A stretch of DNA of 64,000 bases from Bacillus rubiinfantis (GTDB taxonomy: Bacteria; Bacillota; Bacilli; Bacillales; Cytobacillaceae), in the NCBI GenBank assembly GCA_000752035.1, contig CCFE01000016.1, positions 1 through 64,000 of the forward strand. Reading direction: 5' to 3'. Positions within the stretch are counted from its first letter, which is position 1; each line of letters opens with the position of its first letter. The notes beneath the pieces were generated by a model. The model was not told the origin of the DNA. It worked only from the letters and a program-made list of their open reading frames with translations, and did not search any database. A program made the translations under genes and the position numbers. Below, in pieces: positions 41,968 through 50,263 of the stretch.

Positions 41968-42850
41968 CTTGCTTTTTCTCGGAAAGGCACGCGGTTACTC
42001 TCGTTCGGCACCGTTTCTCCCGTTCGACACCAGATTACTCTCGGATAGCACACAGTTTCTCCCGTTCGACACACTTTTCTCCCGTTCAGCACGCGGTTTC
42101 TCCCGTTCGACACCAAATTACTCTCGGATAGCACACAGTTTCTCCCGTTCGGCACACTTTTCTCTCGTTCGGCACGGTTTCTCCCGTTCAGCACGCGGTT
42201 TCTCCCGTTCGACACCAGATTACTCCCGGATAGCACACAGTTTCTCCCGTTCGACACACTTTTCTCTCGTTCGGCACCGTTTCTCCCGTTCAACACACTT
42301 TTCTCTCGTTCGGCACCGTTTCTCCCGTTCAGCACACAGTTTCTCCCGTTCGACACCAGATTACTCTCGGATAGCACACAGTTTCTCCCGTTCGACACAC
42401 TTTTCTCTCGTTCGGCACACTTTACTCCCGTTCGGCACACTTTTCTCTCGTTCAGCACGCGGTTTCTCCCGTTCGACACCAGATTACTCTCGGATAGCAC
42501 ACAGTTTCTCCCGTTCGACACACTTTTCTCCCGTTCAGCACGCGGTTTCTCCCGTTCGACACCAGATTACTCTCGGATAGCACACAGTTTCTCCCGTTCG
42601 ACACACTTTTCTCTCGTTCGGCACCGTTTCTCCCGTTCAGCACACAGTTTCTCCCGTTCGACACCAGATTACTCTCGGATAGCACACGGTTTCTCCCGTT
42701 CGACACACTTTTCTCTCGTTCGGCACCGTTTCTCCCGTTCAGCACACAGTTTCTCCCGTTCGACACCAGATTACTCTCGGATAGCACACGGTTTCTCCCG
42801 TTCGACACACTTTTCTCTCGTTCGGCACACAATTACTCTCGTTCAGCATC
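41968..42850. repeat. Repeat array D: 19-21 bp TTTCTCCCGTTCGxCAC repeats
   Basis: About 43 units of the forms TTTCTCCCGTTCGACACAC, TTTTCTCTCGTTCGGCACC and TTACTCTCGGATAGCACACA are arranged every 19, 20 or 21 bp. A higher-order pattern repeats the GGATAGCAC variant roughly every 5-8 units. It fills the convergent gap between the propeller-cytochrome gene and the sulfurtransferase gene. The TTACTCTCG variant matches the reverse complement of array A's unit (17 of 21 positions). Open frames cross it on both strands; I do not call genes there. Confidence 0.9.
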
Positions 42851-42860
42851 GCAGCCGGAA

Positions 42861-43706
42861 TTATTTTGTTTCTTCTCCCGTTGCCACCGGATTGTCATCA
42901 TAGGAGACCCAGTCGCTATAGCTGCCGGCATATAGCTTTATCCGCTGGTAGCCGGCCATTTTTAAGGCCATATAGTTTGGTGTGGCGGTTACGCCGGAAC
43001 CGCAGTAGACAATAATCGGCTCGTCTTGGTTGAGTTTCGCAAATCTCTTTTTCTGTTCTTCCGCTGTTTTAAATGTACCGTTGTCCAATCCTTCCGCCCA
43101 AAACTTATGGATGGCGCCGGGAATATGGCCAGGGATGCGATCGATGGGTTCCACTTCTCCCAGATAACGGGCTCTGTCCCGGGAGTCGATTAAAATCGGT
43201 GATTTTTTCTTGTTCGCGACGATGTCCTTTACTTCGTCATAGGTTGCTAGCATCTCGTTTCGCAGCTTGACGTCAAATTGAGCTGGTGAAGTTTGCGGCA
43301 CGTCCTGCGTTGTTGGATAGCCAGCTTCCACCCAGCCGTTAAAGCCCTCATTTAACACATATACCTGGTCATGGCCGATAAAGGAAAGCAGCCACCAGAA
43401 GCGCGCGGCAAACTGCCCTTCTCCGGTATCATAGGCAACAACCGTTTTCGTTTGGTCGATTCCTGCCTTCTCAATCTCGTGCTTGAATTGATTGACAGCG
43501 GGGAGCGGATGCCTTCCTCCATGCTGGGAGACAGGTGCCGACAGTTGTTTTTCTAAATGAAAGTAGACTGCCCCGGGAACATGACTTTCTTGATAGAGTT
43601 GCTCTCCTTTGTTCGAATTCCCTAATTCAAAGCGACAATCCACAATGATTACCTGCTCATTATCTAGCTGCTCTATCAGCCATTCTTTATTCACTGTAAA
43701 ACCCAC
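42861..43706 (-). CDS. two-domain sulfurtransferase (rhodanese, SseA type)
   Basis: A 281-aa cytosolic enzyme that transfers sulfane sulfur, for example thiosulfate or 3-mercaptopyruvate to cyanide or thiols. The N-terminal rhodanese domain is catalytically silent: the active-site position has Asp (VVAYDTGEG). The C-terminal domain carries catalytic Cys235 in VYCGSGVTA, with CRFELG and DSRDRARYLGE motifs. The GTG at 43706 has AAGGGG 8 nt upstream; the 43715 GTG is too close. Its stop codon lies directly against repeat array D. Confidence 0.93.
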   Translation of the reverse strand: MGFTVNKEWLIEQLDNEQVIIVDCRFELGNSNKGEQLYQESHVPGAVYFHLEKQLSAPVSQHGGRHPLPAVNQFKHEIEKAGIDQTKTVVAYDTGEGQFAARFWWLLSFIGHDQVYVLNEGFNGWVEAGYPTTQDVPQTSPAQFDVKLRNEMLATYDEVKDIVANKKKSPILIDSRDRARYLGEVEPIDRIPGHIPGAIHKFWAEGLDNGTFKTAEEQKKRFAKLNQDEPIIVYCGSGVTATPNYMALKMAGYQRIKLYAGSYSDWVSYDDNPVATGEETK

Positions 43707-43795
43707 GTTAACCACCCCTTACTAGTAAAATACCATTTTATCTAATTTTAGCAGAAATAGTTTGATTCTTCCCAAAAATACATCCGCTACTTGGC

Positions 43796-44215
43796 TCACA
43801 ATGCGCCATTCAGCTTTTCATAGATCTTCAGCAATTGCCCCCGCTCTTCCTCAGTTAATTTTTGAAAAAGATTACCTCTCAGGGTGGCGCCTTCTTTGTT
43901 GGCCTTCTGTACCATCTCCATTCCGCGAGAGGTAATGTCTAAGTAGATAATCCGCCGATCGGATTCATCTAACACTCGTATCGCTAATTGTTTCTTTACC
44001 AATTTTTCCGACAGATGGGTTAGCGTGGGCGGGGTCAATCCCAAGACTTTCGCTATATCAGAGGGGCGGCTTTTTCCATTTTCCAATAAATGCGCGAGAA
44101 CAAGAATATGGGAAATGCCGAGATCCTCATTAAACTGTTTATTCCACTGGATGATTAAATTATTAGTAACCTTATCCATAAAATGAATAAGTTCAAAAAT
44201 AGTTTGTTCCTTCAT
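43796..44215 (-). CDS. MarR-family transcriptional regulator
   Basis: A 139-aa winged-helix regulator. The DNA-binding part reads SRPSDIAKVLGLTPPTLTHLSEKLVKKQLAIRVLDESDRRIIYLDIT (about 52-98), ending in the DxR-R wing typical of MarR. Terminal helices form the dimer interface. It lies downstream of the 44288-45022 SDR gene but is separated from it by a strong terminator, so it is probably transcribed on its own. The ligand and targets are unknown. Confidence 0.9.
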   Translation of the reverse strand: MKEQTIFELIHFMDKVTNNLIIQWNKQFNEDLGISHILVLAHLLENGKSRPSDIAKVLGLTPPTLTHLSEKLVKKQLAIRVLDESDRRIIYLDITSRGMEMVQKANKEGATLRGNLFQKLTEEERGQLLKIYEKLNGAL

Positions 44216-44240
44216 TATTCTACATCCTCGCTTTCTACAA

Positions 44241-44275
44241 ATACAGGCCCCTCATCTCGGAGAAGGGGCCTGTAT
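44241..44275 (-). terminator. terminator between the SDR gene and marR
   Basis: A perfect 12-bp stem (ATACAGGCCCCT / AGGGGCCTGTAT) with an 11-nt loop lies just past the SDR stop codon (44288). The stem is strong, but no long T-run follows. Confidence 0.8.
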
Positions 44276-44287
44276 AAAACATACCTT

Positions 44288-45022
44288 TTATTGTGCTGAG
44301 AATCCACCGTCAATCACAAGTTCAGCACCGTTGATGTAAGATGATTCGTCTGAGGCTAAGAACAAGGCCGCGTTGGCGATATCCTCAGGCTTGCCTAATC
44401 GCTGCAGTGGCGTTGCTTGGATTAACCGGCCAAGGAGCTCCTTCGATGTGCTCAAACCTTTCGTCATTGGTGTTTCAATAATTCCTGGGAACAGTGCATT
44501 TACACGCACTCCCTGCCAGCCAAAAGTAGTTGCAGCTGCTTTCGAAATCGCACGCACTGCTCCTTTTGACGCGGAGTAATGGTTATATCCTTGACCGATT
44601 TGTGCCGTATAAGAAGAGATATTGATGATGGATCCCTTCTTCTGTGCAGCCATATACGGTGCCACATGTTTCATTCCTGCGAATGGACCAAATCCATTAA
44701 TAGCCAGCATTTTCTGCCAGTCATCCAAATTAATCTCTTGGAATGATTTTTCCGAAGAAATCCCGGCATTGTTGACAAGGATATCGATTTTGCCAAAACG
44801 GTCATTTACTTCCTTCGCTAGTGCCTGCCAGTCTTCATCAGAGGCGACATTTAGCTTCATCCCATAAACATTTTCCTTTTGATTTGCCTTTTCCAGAGCT
44901 GCCTCATTGATATCAGCGGCAATTACGATTGCGCCTTCACTGCTGAACAGATCAACCATGGATTCACCAATACCAGAAGCTCCACCAGTAATAATTGCCA
45001 CTTTGTTATCTAAACGTCCCAT
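44288..45022 (-). CDS. short-chain dehydrogenase/reductase (SDR)
   Basis: A 244-aa classical SDR, NAD(P)-dependent oxidoreductase. Cofactor motif TGGASGIGESM (about 13-23), NNAG motif, catalytic Ser in INISSYTAQ and YxxxK in HYSASKGAV are all present. ADINEAAL at the end of beta-2 has an acidic residue, which favours NAD. The C-terminal ASDESSYINGAELVIDGGFSAQ is standard. The substrate cannot be inferred. A second SDR lies upstream across repeat array B2. Confidence 0.92.
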   Translation of the reverse strand: MGRLDNKVAIITGGASGIGESMVDLFSSEGAIVIAADINEAALEKANQKENVYGMKLNVASDEDWQALAKEVNDRFGKIDILVNNAGISSEKSFQEINLDDWQKMLAINGFGPFAGMKHVAPYMAAQKKGSIINISSYTAQIGQGYNHYSASKGAVRAISKAAATTFGWQGVRVNALFPGIIETPMTKGLSTSKELLGRLIQATPLQRLGKPEDIANAALFLASDESSYINGAELVIDGGFSAQ

Positions 45023-45076
45023 TGAAAAATATCCCCTTTGTTAAAAATTTATTAAATATAGTTGCTGTTTTTTAAA

Positions 45077-45167
45077 TCGCTAATAAAACTGAAAAATCGC
45101 TAATATCTCCTTAAAAATCGCTAATAAAACTGGAAAATCGCTAATATCTCATTGAGAATCGCTAGTA
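45077..45167. repeat. Repeat array B2: ATCGCTAATA repeats
   Basis: TCGCTAATA (last copy TCGCTAGTA) occurs at 45077, 45097, 45118, 45138 and 45159, with spacing 20, 21, 20, 21 exactly as in array B1. The intervening sequence alternates AAACTGGAAAA and TCTCCTTAAAAA. It lies between two same-strand SDR genes. Confidence 0.88.
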
Positions 45168-45184
45168 TAATTAGAAATGACTAA

Positions 45185-45934
45185 TTAGCGTAATTTGATT
45201 GAACCGCCATCGACCATAATGGTTTGGCCTGTAATATAATTGGCTGCGTCACTTGCTAGGAATACTGCTACCTGGCCGATATCCTGCTCTGGATCACCGA
45301 GGCGACGCAGTGGTATTTTGTTCAGCATTTCCTGATATAATTGCGGGGCGCTGTCACGCCATTGCTCAACACCAGGTGTTAGCGCAATTGGTGAAATCAA
45401 GTTGACATTAATTCCCTCCGGACCCCATTCATTTGCAGCGACACGGGAAATCGCCCGAATCGCTTCTTTTGCAGCTGCATAAGAAGTTTGCGTAACCTGT
45501 CCATCAAGTCCGGCCCCAGAAGCAAAATTAATGACTTTCCCCTTGGTTTTCTTTAATTCAGGATAAGCGGCCTGCATAAAGTGAAACGTTGGATAAAAGC
45601 CTGTCCCAAATGATAAGTCCAAATGCTCCTGCGTTGTTTCGGTGAAAAGTGCCTGTCTAGAGACATGAGCATTATTGACCAGAATATCCAATTTTCCAAA
45701 TCTCGTTACTACGGCAGCAACAATCTCATTGACATTTTCTTTTACTGAGATATCTTTGATAAACAGTAACCCCTCTGTAAATTGATTGACCTCAGCCAAT
45801 GTTGCTTTACCCTTCTCCTCGTTTACATCAATGATGGCGATGTGTGCGCCTTCCTTCGCCATTGCTAGGGCAATTCCCCTGCCAATGCCGGAAGCGCTTC
45901 CAGTGATAATTGCAACTTTCCCCTTAAGTTTCAT
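45185..45934 (-). CDS. short-chain dehydrogenase/reductase (SDR)
   Basis: A 249-aa classical SDR. TGSASGIGRGI binds the dinucleotide and IIDVNEE suggests NAD. The catalytic set is Ser in INFASGAGLDG and YAAAK. The usual NNAG motif reads NNAHVSR, an unusual replacement of a conserved Gly. C-terminal ASDAANYITGQTIMVDGG is typical. It is on the same strand as the next SDR, about 160 bp away across array B2, so co-transcription is possible. The substrate is unknown. Confidence 0.9.
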   Translation of the reverse strand: MKLKGKVAIITGSASGIGRGIALAMAKEGAHIAIIDVNEEKGKATLAEVNQFTEGLLFIKDISVKENVNEIVAAVVTRFGKLDILVNNAHVSRQALFTETTQEHLDLSFGTGFYPTFHFMQAAYPELKKTKGKVINFASGAGLDGQVTQTSYAAAKEAIRAISRVAANEWGPEGINVNLISPIALTPGVEQWRDSAPQLYQEMLNKIPLRRLGDPEQDIGQVAVFLASDAANYITGQTIMVDGGSIKLR

Positions 45935-46284
45935 TCGTATTACCCCTTTTATTTAGATGTCTAAATATTTCACACTTAAATACTAGCAAGTTATTCGATA
46001 GTTTGCAACTTTTTAAACTTGTTTAACTGTGTAAATTTAAACATCTATTCATAGGTGGTTCTCCAGCCTCACTTACGGTTAGTTAAACCAATCGGACCTT
46101 TACGGGTAGTTAATCTTTTTACCGCTTGACCGCCTTTTTCTCCCCAATGGGCAAGACAGACTCTGCACTTGTTGTTTTAGCCCTTGCTAGCAGGTAAAAA
46201 AACTTAACCAATTGGCGAGTCTTAATTTGAGGACATAGGCGTAGTTGCACCTGCCTATCCCTTATACAAATATTTCCTTTAGAC
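45935..46284. other. non-coding region with short direct repeats (possible relic repeat element)
   Basis: No credible gene is seen in this 350-bp gap. TTACGGTTAGTTAA (46073-46086) and TTACGGGTAGTTAA (46100-46113) are 13 of 14 identical and 27 bp apart. TTAAACCAATCGG (46083-46095) is echoed by TTAACCAATTGG (46204-46215). A small hairpin (ATAGGC/GCCTAT, 46235-46258) follows. The text resembles dispersed Bacillus repeats I have met before, but I cannot name the element. Confidence 0.5.
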
Positions 46285-46321
46285 GAAAAAATCTCGACTT
46301 TACCATAAGCCGAGATTTTTT
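46285..46321. terminator. terminator downstream of ung
   Basis: The stem AAAAAATCTCG / CGAGATTTTTT extended by CTT/AAG has T-runs on both strands. It lies about 95 bp past the ung stop codon. Confidence 0.85.
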
Positions 46322-46415
46322 ACTGAAAAGCAGCGTGTTAGGACCACGTCCCTTTTTCCGTCGCCATTTAATATAGCCGCATATGACCTCTTAAAAGGAA
46401 AATTACTCTAGTAAA

Positions 46416-47090
46416 CTATAAATTGGGTATTTGCCAATCGATCGCTTCCATCCCAATTTTGCGCAAAATGGCATTGGTGCGGGAAAATGGCTTGCTGCCA
46501 AAGAAACCCCTGTTAGCCGAAAATGGGCTCGGGTGGGGGGATTTTAAAATAAAATGGTGTGAAGAGGTAATTAATTGTTGTTTTTGCTGAGCAAAGTTTC
46601 CCCACAGGATAAACACTACCGGTGTCTTCCTGCCGTTCAATGTTTCTATCACCTTATCAGTGAAGTTCTCCCAGCCGAGACCTTGATGTGAATTTGGTGA
46701 TCCCGCCCGGACAGTTAACACTGCATTCAGCATTAATACACCTTGCTGAGCCCACTTAACCAAGTATCCATTATTGGGAATGTAACAACCTAAATCCGCC
46801 TCCAGCTCTTTGTAAATATTTTTTAGTGATGGGGGGATTCCGACTCCCGGTTTCACGGAAAAACTTAACCCATGCGCCTGCCCCGGTCCATGATAAGGAT
46901 CCTGACCAATAATCACGACCTTTGTTCCACTATACGGCGTGTAGTGAAGCGCATTATAAATATCATACATGTCAGGATAGATCTGTTTCGTCTTGTATTC
47001 CTGATACAAAAATTTCCGCAATTGCTGATAATATGGTTTCGTAAACTCAACCTCAAGAAACGGTGCCCAGTCATTTTTTAAAATAGCCAT
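46416..47090 (-). CDS. ung: uracil-DNA glycosylase, family 1
   Basis: A 224-aa cytosolic DNA-repair enzyme that excises uracil from DNA. The water-activating loop GQDPYHGPGQAHGLSFSV (catalytic Asp), the uracil-recognition Asn in VVFILWGNFAQQ, and the minor-groove loop HPSPFSANRGFFG (His, with Leu replaced by Phe) are intact. Length is normal. It is monocistronic, with no neighbour linked to repair. Confidence 0.96.
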   Translation of the reverse strand: MAILKNDWAPFLEVEFTKPYYQQLRKFLYQEYKTKQIYPDMYDIYNALHYTPYSGTKVVIIGQDPYHGPGQAHGLSFSVKPGVGIPPSLKNIYKELEADLGCYIPNNGYLVKWAQQGVLMLNAVLTVRAGSPNSHQGLGWENFTDKVIETLNGRKTPVVFILWGNFAQQKQQLITSSHHFILKSPHPSPFSANRGFFGSKPFSRTNAILRKIGMEAIDWQIPNL

Positions 47091-47346
47091 TGCGATCCTA
47101 CTCTCTTTTCTAAAAAATTGTACCCAGTTTCATTATAAGAGTGGCTGTTTTACGTATCAATACCAGGGTAAAAAGGCTGCGTTTCTTTACTCGAAGCGCA
47201 TGAGAAAGAGTCGTGATGGTAAAAAGGGGACGCTACGAAATCAGAATTAACTTTTTTTAATTGAAGAAATAATCAACAATTCCTAATTTTCAACACTCCC
47301 CTTATGCTAAACTGGTTGTAAATAATAGGAAGGATGGGATGGAAGA

Positions 47347-47892
47347 ATGGATAACATCCGGCAGGAAAAACTGGAATGCACAGATGATCAGCGTATCAAT
47401 CAATTTTTAAGCGAGGCACGGACGGGGTATCTTGGCTTAACAGATGGGGAGTTTCCTTATGTAGTACCATTAAATTTCGTCTGGCTGAATGGGGCTCTAT
47501 ATTTTCACGGTGCGGCACATGGGCGAAAAATTGACTTAATTCAAGCTAATCCAAACTGCTGCTTTACTGTTGCCGAGGATTTTGGAACGATGGTCAGTCC
47601 TATACCAGCCAAGACGGATACTGCTTATATGAGTGTAATGCTGTTTGGCAAACTTGATAGGGTAACGGACCTAAGTGAAGCAACCGCAGCAATGCAAGCA
47701 ATGCTGGATAAGTACGTGCCGGGCTACTATGATAAAAGCCTGTCGCCATCCCATGTTAAAAAATACCGCTCTTCTCTAGGCAGTTACACAGCCGTCTATA
47801 GGCTCACTCCAAGCGCCCGAACAGCAAAAGAAAACCGTTTAGACCCGCAATTAGCCTTTTATCCTGGTAGGAGCGTTACGATGGATAGCTAA
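47347..47892 (+). CDS. pyridoxamine 5'-phosphate oxidase-family (NimA-like) flavin-binding protein
   Basis: A 181-aa protein with an FMN-binding split barrel. Visible pattern: FLSEARTGYLGLTDGEFPYVVPLNFVWLNGALYFHGAAHGRKIDLIQANPNCCFTV (in parts, about 17-73), typical of the NimA/PNPOx-like group. The conserved His is in FHGAAHGRK. Relatives bind FMN or heme and reduce nitro-compounds, but the substrate here is unknown. AAGGATGGG lies upstream of the ATG. The gene converges on the amino-acid ABC operon through a palindromic element. Confidence 0.88.
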   Translation: MDNIRQEKLECTDDQRINQFLSEARTGYLGLTDGEFPYVVPLNFVWLNGALYFHGAAHGRKIDLIQANPNCCFTVAEDFGTMVSPIPAKTDTAYMSVMLFGKLDRVTDLSEATAAMQAMLDKYVPGYYDKSLSPSHVKKYRSSLGSYTAVYRLTPSARTAKENRLDPQLAFYPGRSVTMDS

Positions 47893-47895
47893 AAA

Positions 47896-47953
47896 TAGTG
47901 CCAGGCACCCCCCCGTTTTCTAAAATGTGGATGGTGGGTGGTGCCTAGCACTT
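47896..47953. repeat. AGTGCC palindromic repeat (copy 1), terminator-like
   Basis: AGTGCCAGGCACC at the left pairs with GGTGCCTAGCACT at the right around a 30-nt loop. On the minus strand a TTTTT run follows, so it may terminate the amino-acid ABC operon. It sits exactly between convergent stop codons and is related to 51466-51529. Confidence 0.8.
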
Positions 47954-47957
47954 ATCG

Positions 47958-48803
47958 TTATTTCGTAATAATAATATCTTCTGCAGTTACATCACTGCCG
48001 AAATATGGTTTTAAATTCTCGTTGTAATCTTGTTCAAAGAAACCATTTTTGTTTAATTTGGTGATTTCCTTATTCGTCCAATCTAACAGTGATTTGTTTC
48101 CTTTTTTAACAGCTGGAGCAATGTATTGATTCGGTCCCAATGTTTTAATTCCAACTGTGAAATCTGGATGGTCTTTGCTCCAAGCGTATAGGTAGGAGTT
48201 ATCGTCAGCCAAGGCCACGGCCCGGCCATTCTTTAATGCGTTAAATTGTTGTGTTTTTGAATCATATTTTTGCAGTTTCACATCTTTTTGCTCAGTAGTA
48301 AAGTAATTCTCCGCCGTTGTTCCTTTATTGACAATTAATTCTTTCCCTTTCAATTGGTCAACACTGGTGATCGGTTCATCCTTTGGTGAAACGATACCAA
48401 TTGAAACCTTCATATACGGTTCAGCAAAGTCGACGACCTGCTTCCGTTCAGGAGTTACTGTAAAGTTGGCTAATACGATATCTACTTTATTGGATTTTAA
48501 GGCATCAACACGGCTGTTGGCATTTACTTGAACAAATTTAACTTTAACGTCCAAATCCTTGGCAATTTGTTTAGCTAAAGCAATATCATAGCCCTGACGC
48601 TGACCGTCCTTATCCACCCATCCGTATGGCGGAAGATCACCGAAAACAGCCACTTTAATCTCTCCATTTTTCTGGATTGCTGAGACGCTGGATGGATTAC
48701 TGGATCCGCTGTCTGATGATGATGACTGGCCGCAACCCGAAAGTGCCAGTCCTAGTGTAAGTACAGTTGCTGATAGTAAACCTTTTACCAATGATTTCTT
48801 CAT
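47958..48803 (-). CDS. polar amino-acid ABC transporter substrate-binding lipoprotein
   Basis: A 281-aa extracellular solute-binding protein of family 3. Lipobox LALSGC gives Cys24. IKVAVFGDLPPYGWVDKDG and GYDIALAKQIAKDL, then NFTVTPERKQVVDFAEPYM, are characteristic. The ligand is a polar amino acid by family; I cannot tell glutamate or glutamine from others. It is the last gene of the operon, after two permeases and an ATPase, with a 40-bp gap that could allow independent expression. Confidence 0.92.
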   Translation of the reverse strand: MKKSLVKGLLSATVLTLGLALSGCGQSSSSDSGSSNPSSVSAIQKNGEIKVAVFGDLPPYGWVDKDGQRQGYDIALAKQIAKDLDVKVKFVQVNANSRVDALKSNKVDIVLANFTVTPERKQVVDFAEPYMKVSIGIVSPKDEPITSVDQLKGKELIVNKGTTAENYFTTEQKDVKLQKYDSKTQQFNALKNGRAVALADDNSYLYAWSKDHPDFTVGIKTLGPNQYIAPAVKKGNKSLLDWTNKEITKLNKNGFFEQDYNENLKPYFGSDVTAEDIIITK

Positions 48804-48843
48804 GACTCTTCACTCCATTTATTGTTTTTATATCTTGATGTGA

Positions 48844-49581
48844 TTAAAAATCCATACTTTCAAGGAATGTTTGTGCCCGATTGGTCTGCGGCTTGATAAA
48901 AAATTGTTCCCCCGCCGTCTGCTCGAGAATTTTTCCATCCTCAAGAAACAGGATTTTATCGGCAATTTGCCGGGCAAAATTCATTTCGTGGGTTACAACC
49001 ACCATCGTCATCTTATCCTTGGCTAATCGCAGGATAATTTCGAGAACGCCACGGACCATTTCTGGATCAAGTGATGCCGTAACCTCATCAAACAGCATCA
49101 GCTTGGGATTTAGCTCCAGCGCACGGACAATCGCCACCCGCTGTTTCTGCCCGCCGGAGAGCTGCCGCGGATAAGCATCGGCATATTGCTCCATACCAAC
49201 TTCCTTAAGTAAACTTAAGGCCTGTTCGGTGGCTTCAGCTTTATTGCGCCGCTGAACCTTCATTGGACCAAGGAGGATATTCTCCATAACAGTCAGGTTG
49301 GGAAATAAATCATAACTTTGAAAAACCATCCCAATCTGTTGGCGCAGTTCACGCCAAACTTTTTCCGACGGCTGGATTGTCTCCCCATTGAAAACAATCG
49401 AACCAGCTTGATAATCCTCGAGTCCATTTAAACAGCGAATCAAAGTGCTTTTTCCTGATCCCGACGGCCCTAGGAGGACGACCACATTACCTTCGTCAAC
49501 CTCAAAACTGATGTCCCGCAGCACTTGTTTGTCACCATAAGATTTCTCTAAATGTTCTACCTTTAACAGATGCTCAGCCAT
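48844..49581 (-). CDS. polar amino-acid ABC transporter ATPase (GlnQ type)
   Basis: A 245-aa cytosolic ATPase of the amino-acid importer. Walker A GPSGSGKST, Q-loop VFQSYDLFPNLTV, signature LSGGQKQRVAI, Walker B LMLFDEVTASLDPE and H-loop VVTHEMNFA are canonical. DEVT in place of the common DEPT is a conservative change. It overlaps the upstream permease by 8 bp, showing translational coupling. Confidence 0.95.
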   Translation of the reverse strand: MAEHLLKVEHLEKSYGDKQVLRDISFEVDEGNVVVLLGPSGSGKSTLIRCLNGLEDYQAGSIVFNGETIQPSEKVWRELRQQIGMVFQSYDLFPNLTVMENILLGPMKVQRRNKAEATEQALSLLKEVGMEQYADAYPRQLSGGQKQRVAIVRALELNPKLMLFDEVTASLDPEMVRGVLEIILRLAKDKMTMVVVTHEMNFARQIADKILFLEDGKILEQTAGEQFFIKPQTNRAQTFLESMDF

Positions 49582-50263
49582 TTGTCTTCTCCTTTCCCCG
49601 TCGCTCTAACCGTTTTGCCCACCAGGAAAGCGGATAGCATAAAATAAAATATAAAATAAAGATAAACCCATAGACCCAAAGGGCTCCATCCTGATATTCC
49701 TGTCTGCTTGCCTCAATGATTTGCTGTCCGACATTGATGACATCCATCACACTGATGAGTAACAGCAATGAGGTTGTCTTAATGATTCTAGTCATCAGAT
49801 TAATACTTGCGGGAATCATTAGATGAATCGACTGCGGCAGCAGCACATAGCGATAAAGCTGCAAGCGATTTAAGCCAATTGCCTTTCCGGCGTCGACTTG
49901 ATGCTGCGGAACTGAAATTAACGCACCGCGGACGATGTCGCTCATTTCTGCCGCCATCCACAAACTAAACACGAGAATTCCCACTGTATTTGAATCTAAG
50001 TTCATGTTAAAACTTTGCGGCAGGATATAATAAAATAAGAACAACAGCACAACGGTCGGCACGAAGCGGAAGAACTCCAAATACACGCGCAAAATCGCCA
50101 GTAATAGAGGATTTTTAAACGTCTTAAGAACTCCTAGAATGACCCCGAGTAAGCCCCCAATTAGAATAGCCAAGAAGGCAATTTTCGCAGAAACATACAG
50201 ACCACCGAGGATTCGTTGAAGGTTGATACCGTCAAAGAAGATATTAATTCCCAAATGTTCCAT
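49574..50263 (-). CDS. polar amino-acid ABC transporter permease (second)
   Basis: A 229-aa inner-membrane permease of the HisM/GlnP group with about five transmembrane helices. N-terminal LGGLYVSAKIAFLAILIGGLLGVILG and the EAA loop (DAGKAIGLNRLQLYRYVLLPQSIHLMIPA, in parts) are typical. It overlaps both neighbouring genes by 8-20 bp. It should form a heterodimeric channel with the 50244-50903 product. Confidence 0.93.
   Translation of the reverse strand: MEHLGINIFFDGINLQRILGGLYVSAKIAFLAILIGGLLGVILGVLKTFKNPLLLAILRVYLEFFRFVPTVVLLFLFYYILPQSFNMNLDSNTVGILVFSLWMAAEMSDIVRGALISVPQHQVDAGKAIGLNRLQLYRYVLLPQSIHLMIPASINLMTRIIKTTSLLLLISVMDVINVGQQIIEASRQEYQDGALWVYGFIFILYFILCYPLSWWAKRLERRGKEKTNG

Noticed and set aside
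41877..42832. Open frames of 126-214 codons through array D on both strands
   Set aside because: They overlap the convergent cytochrome gene end, have Arg/Asn/Ser repeat composition and follow the repeat period; no start signals.
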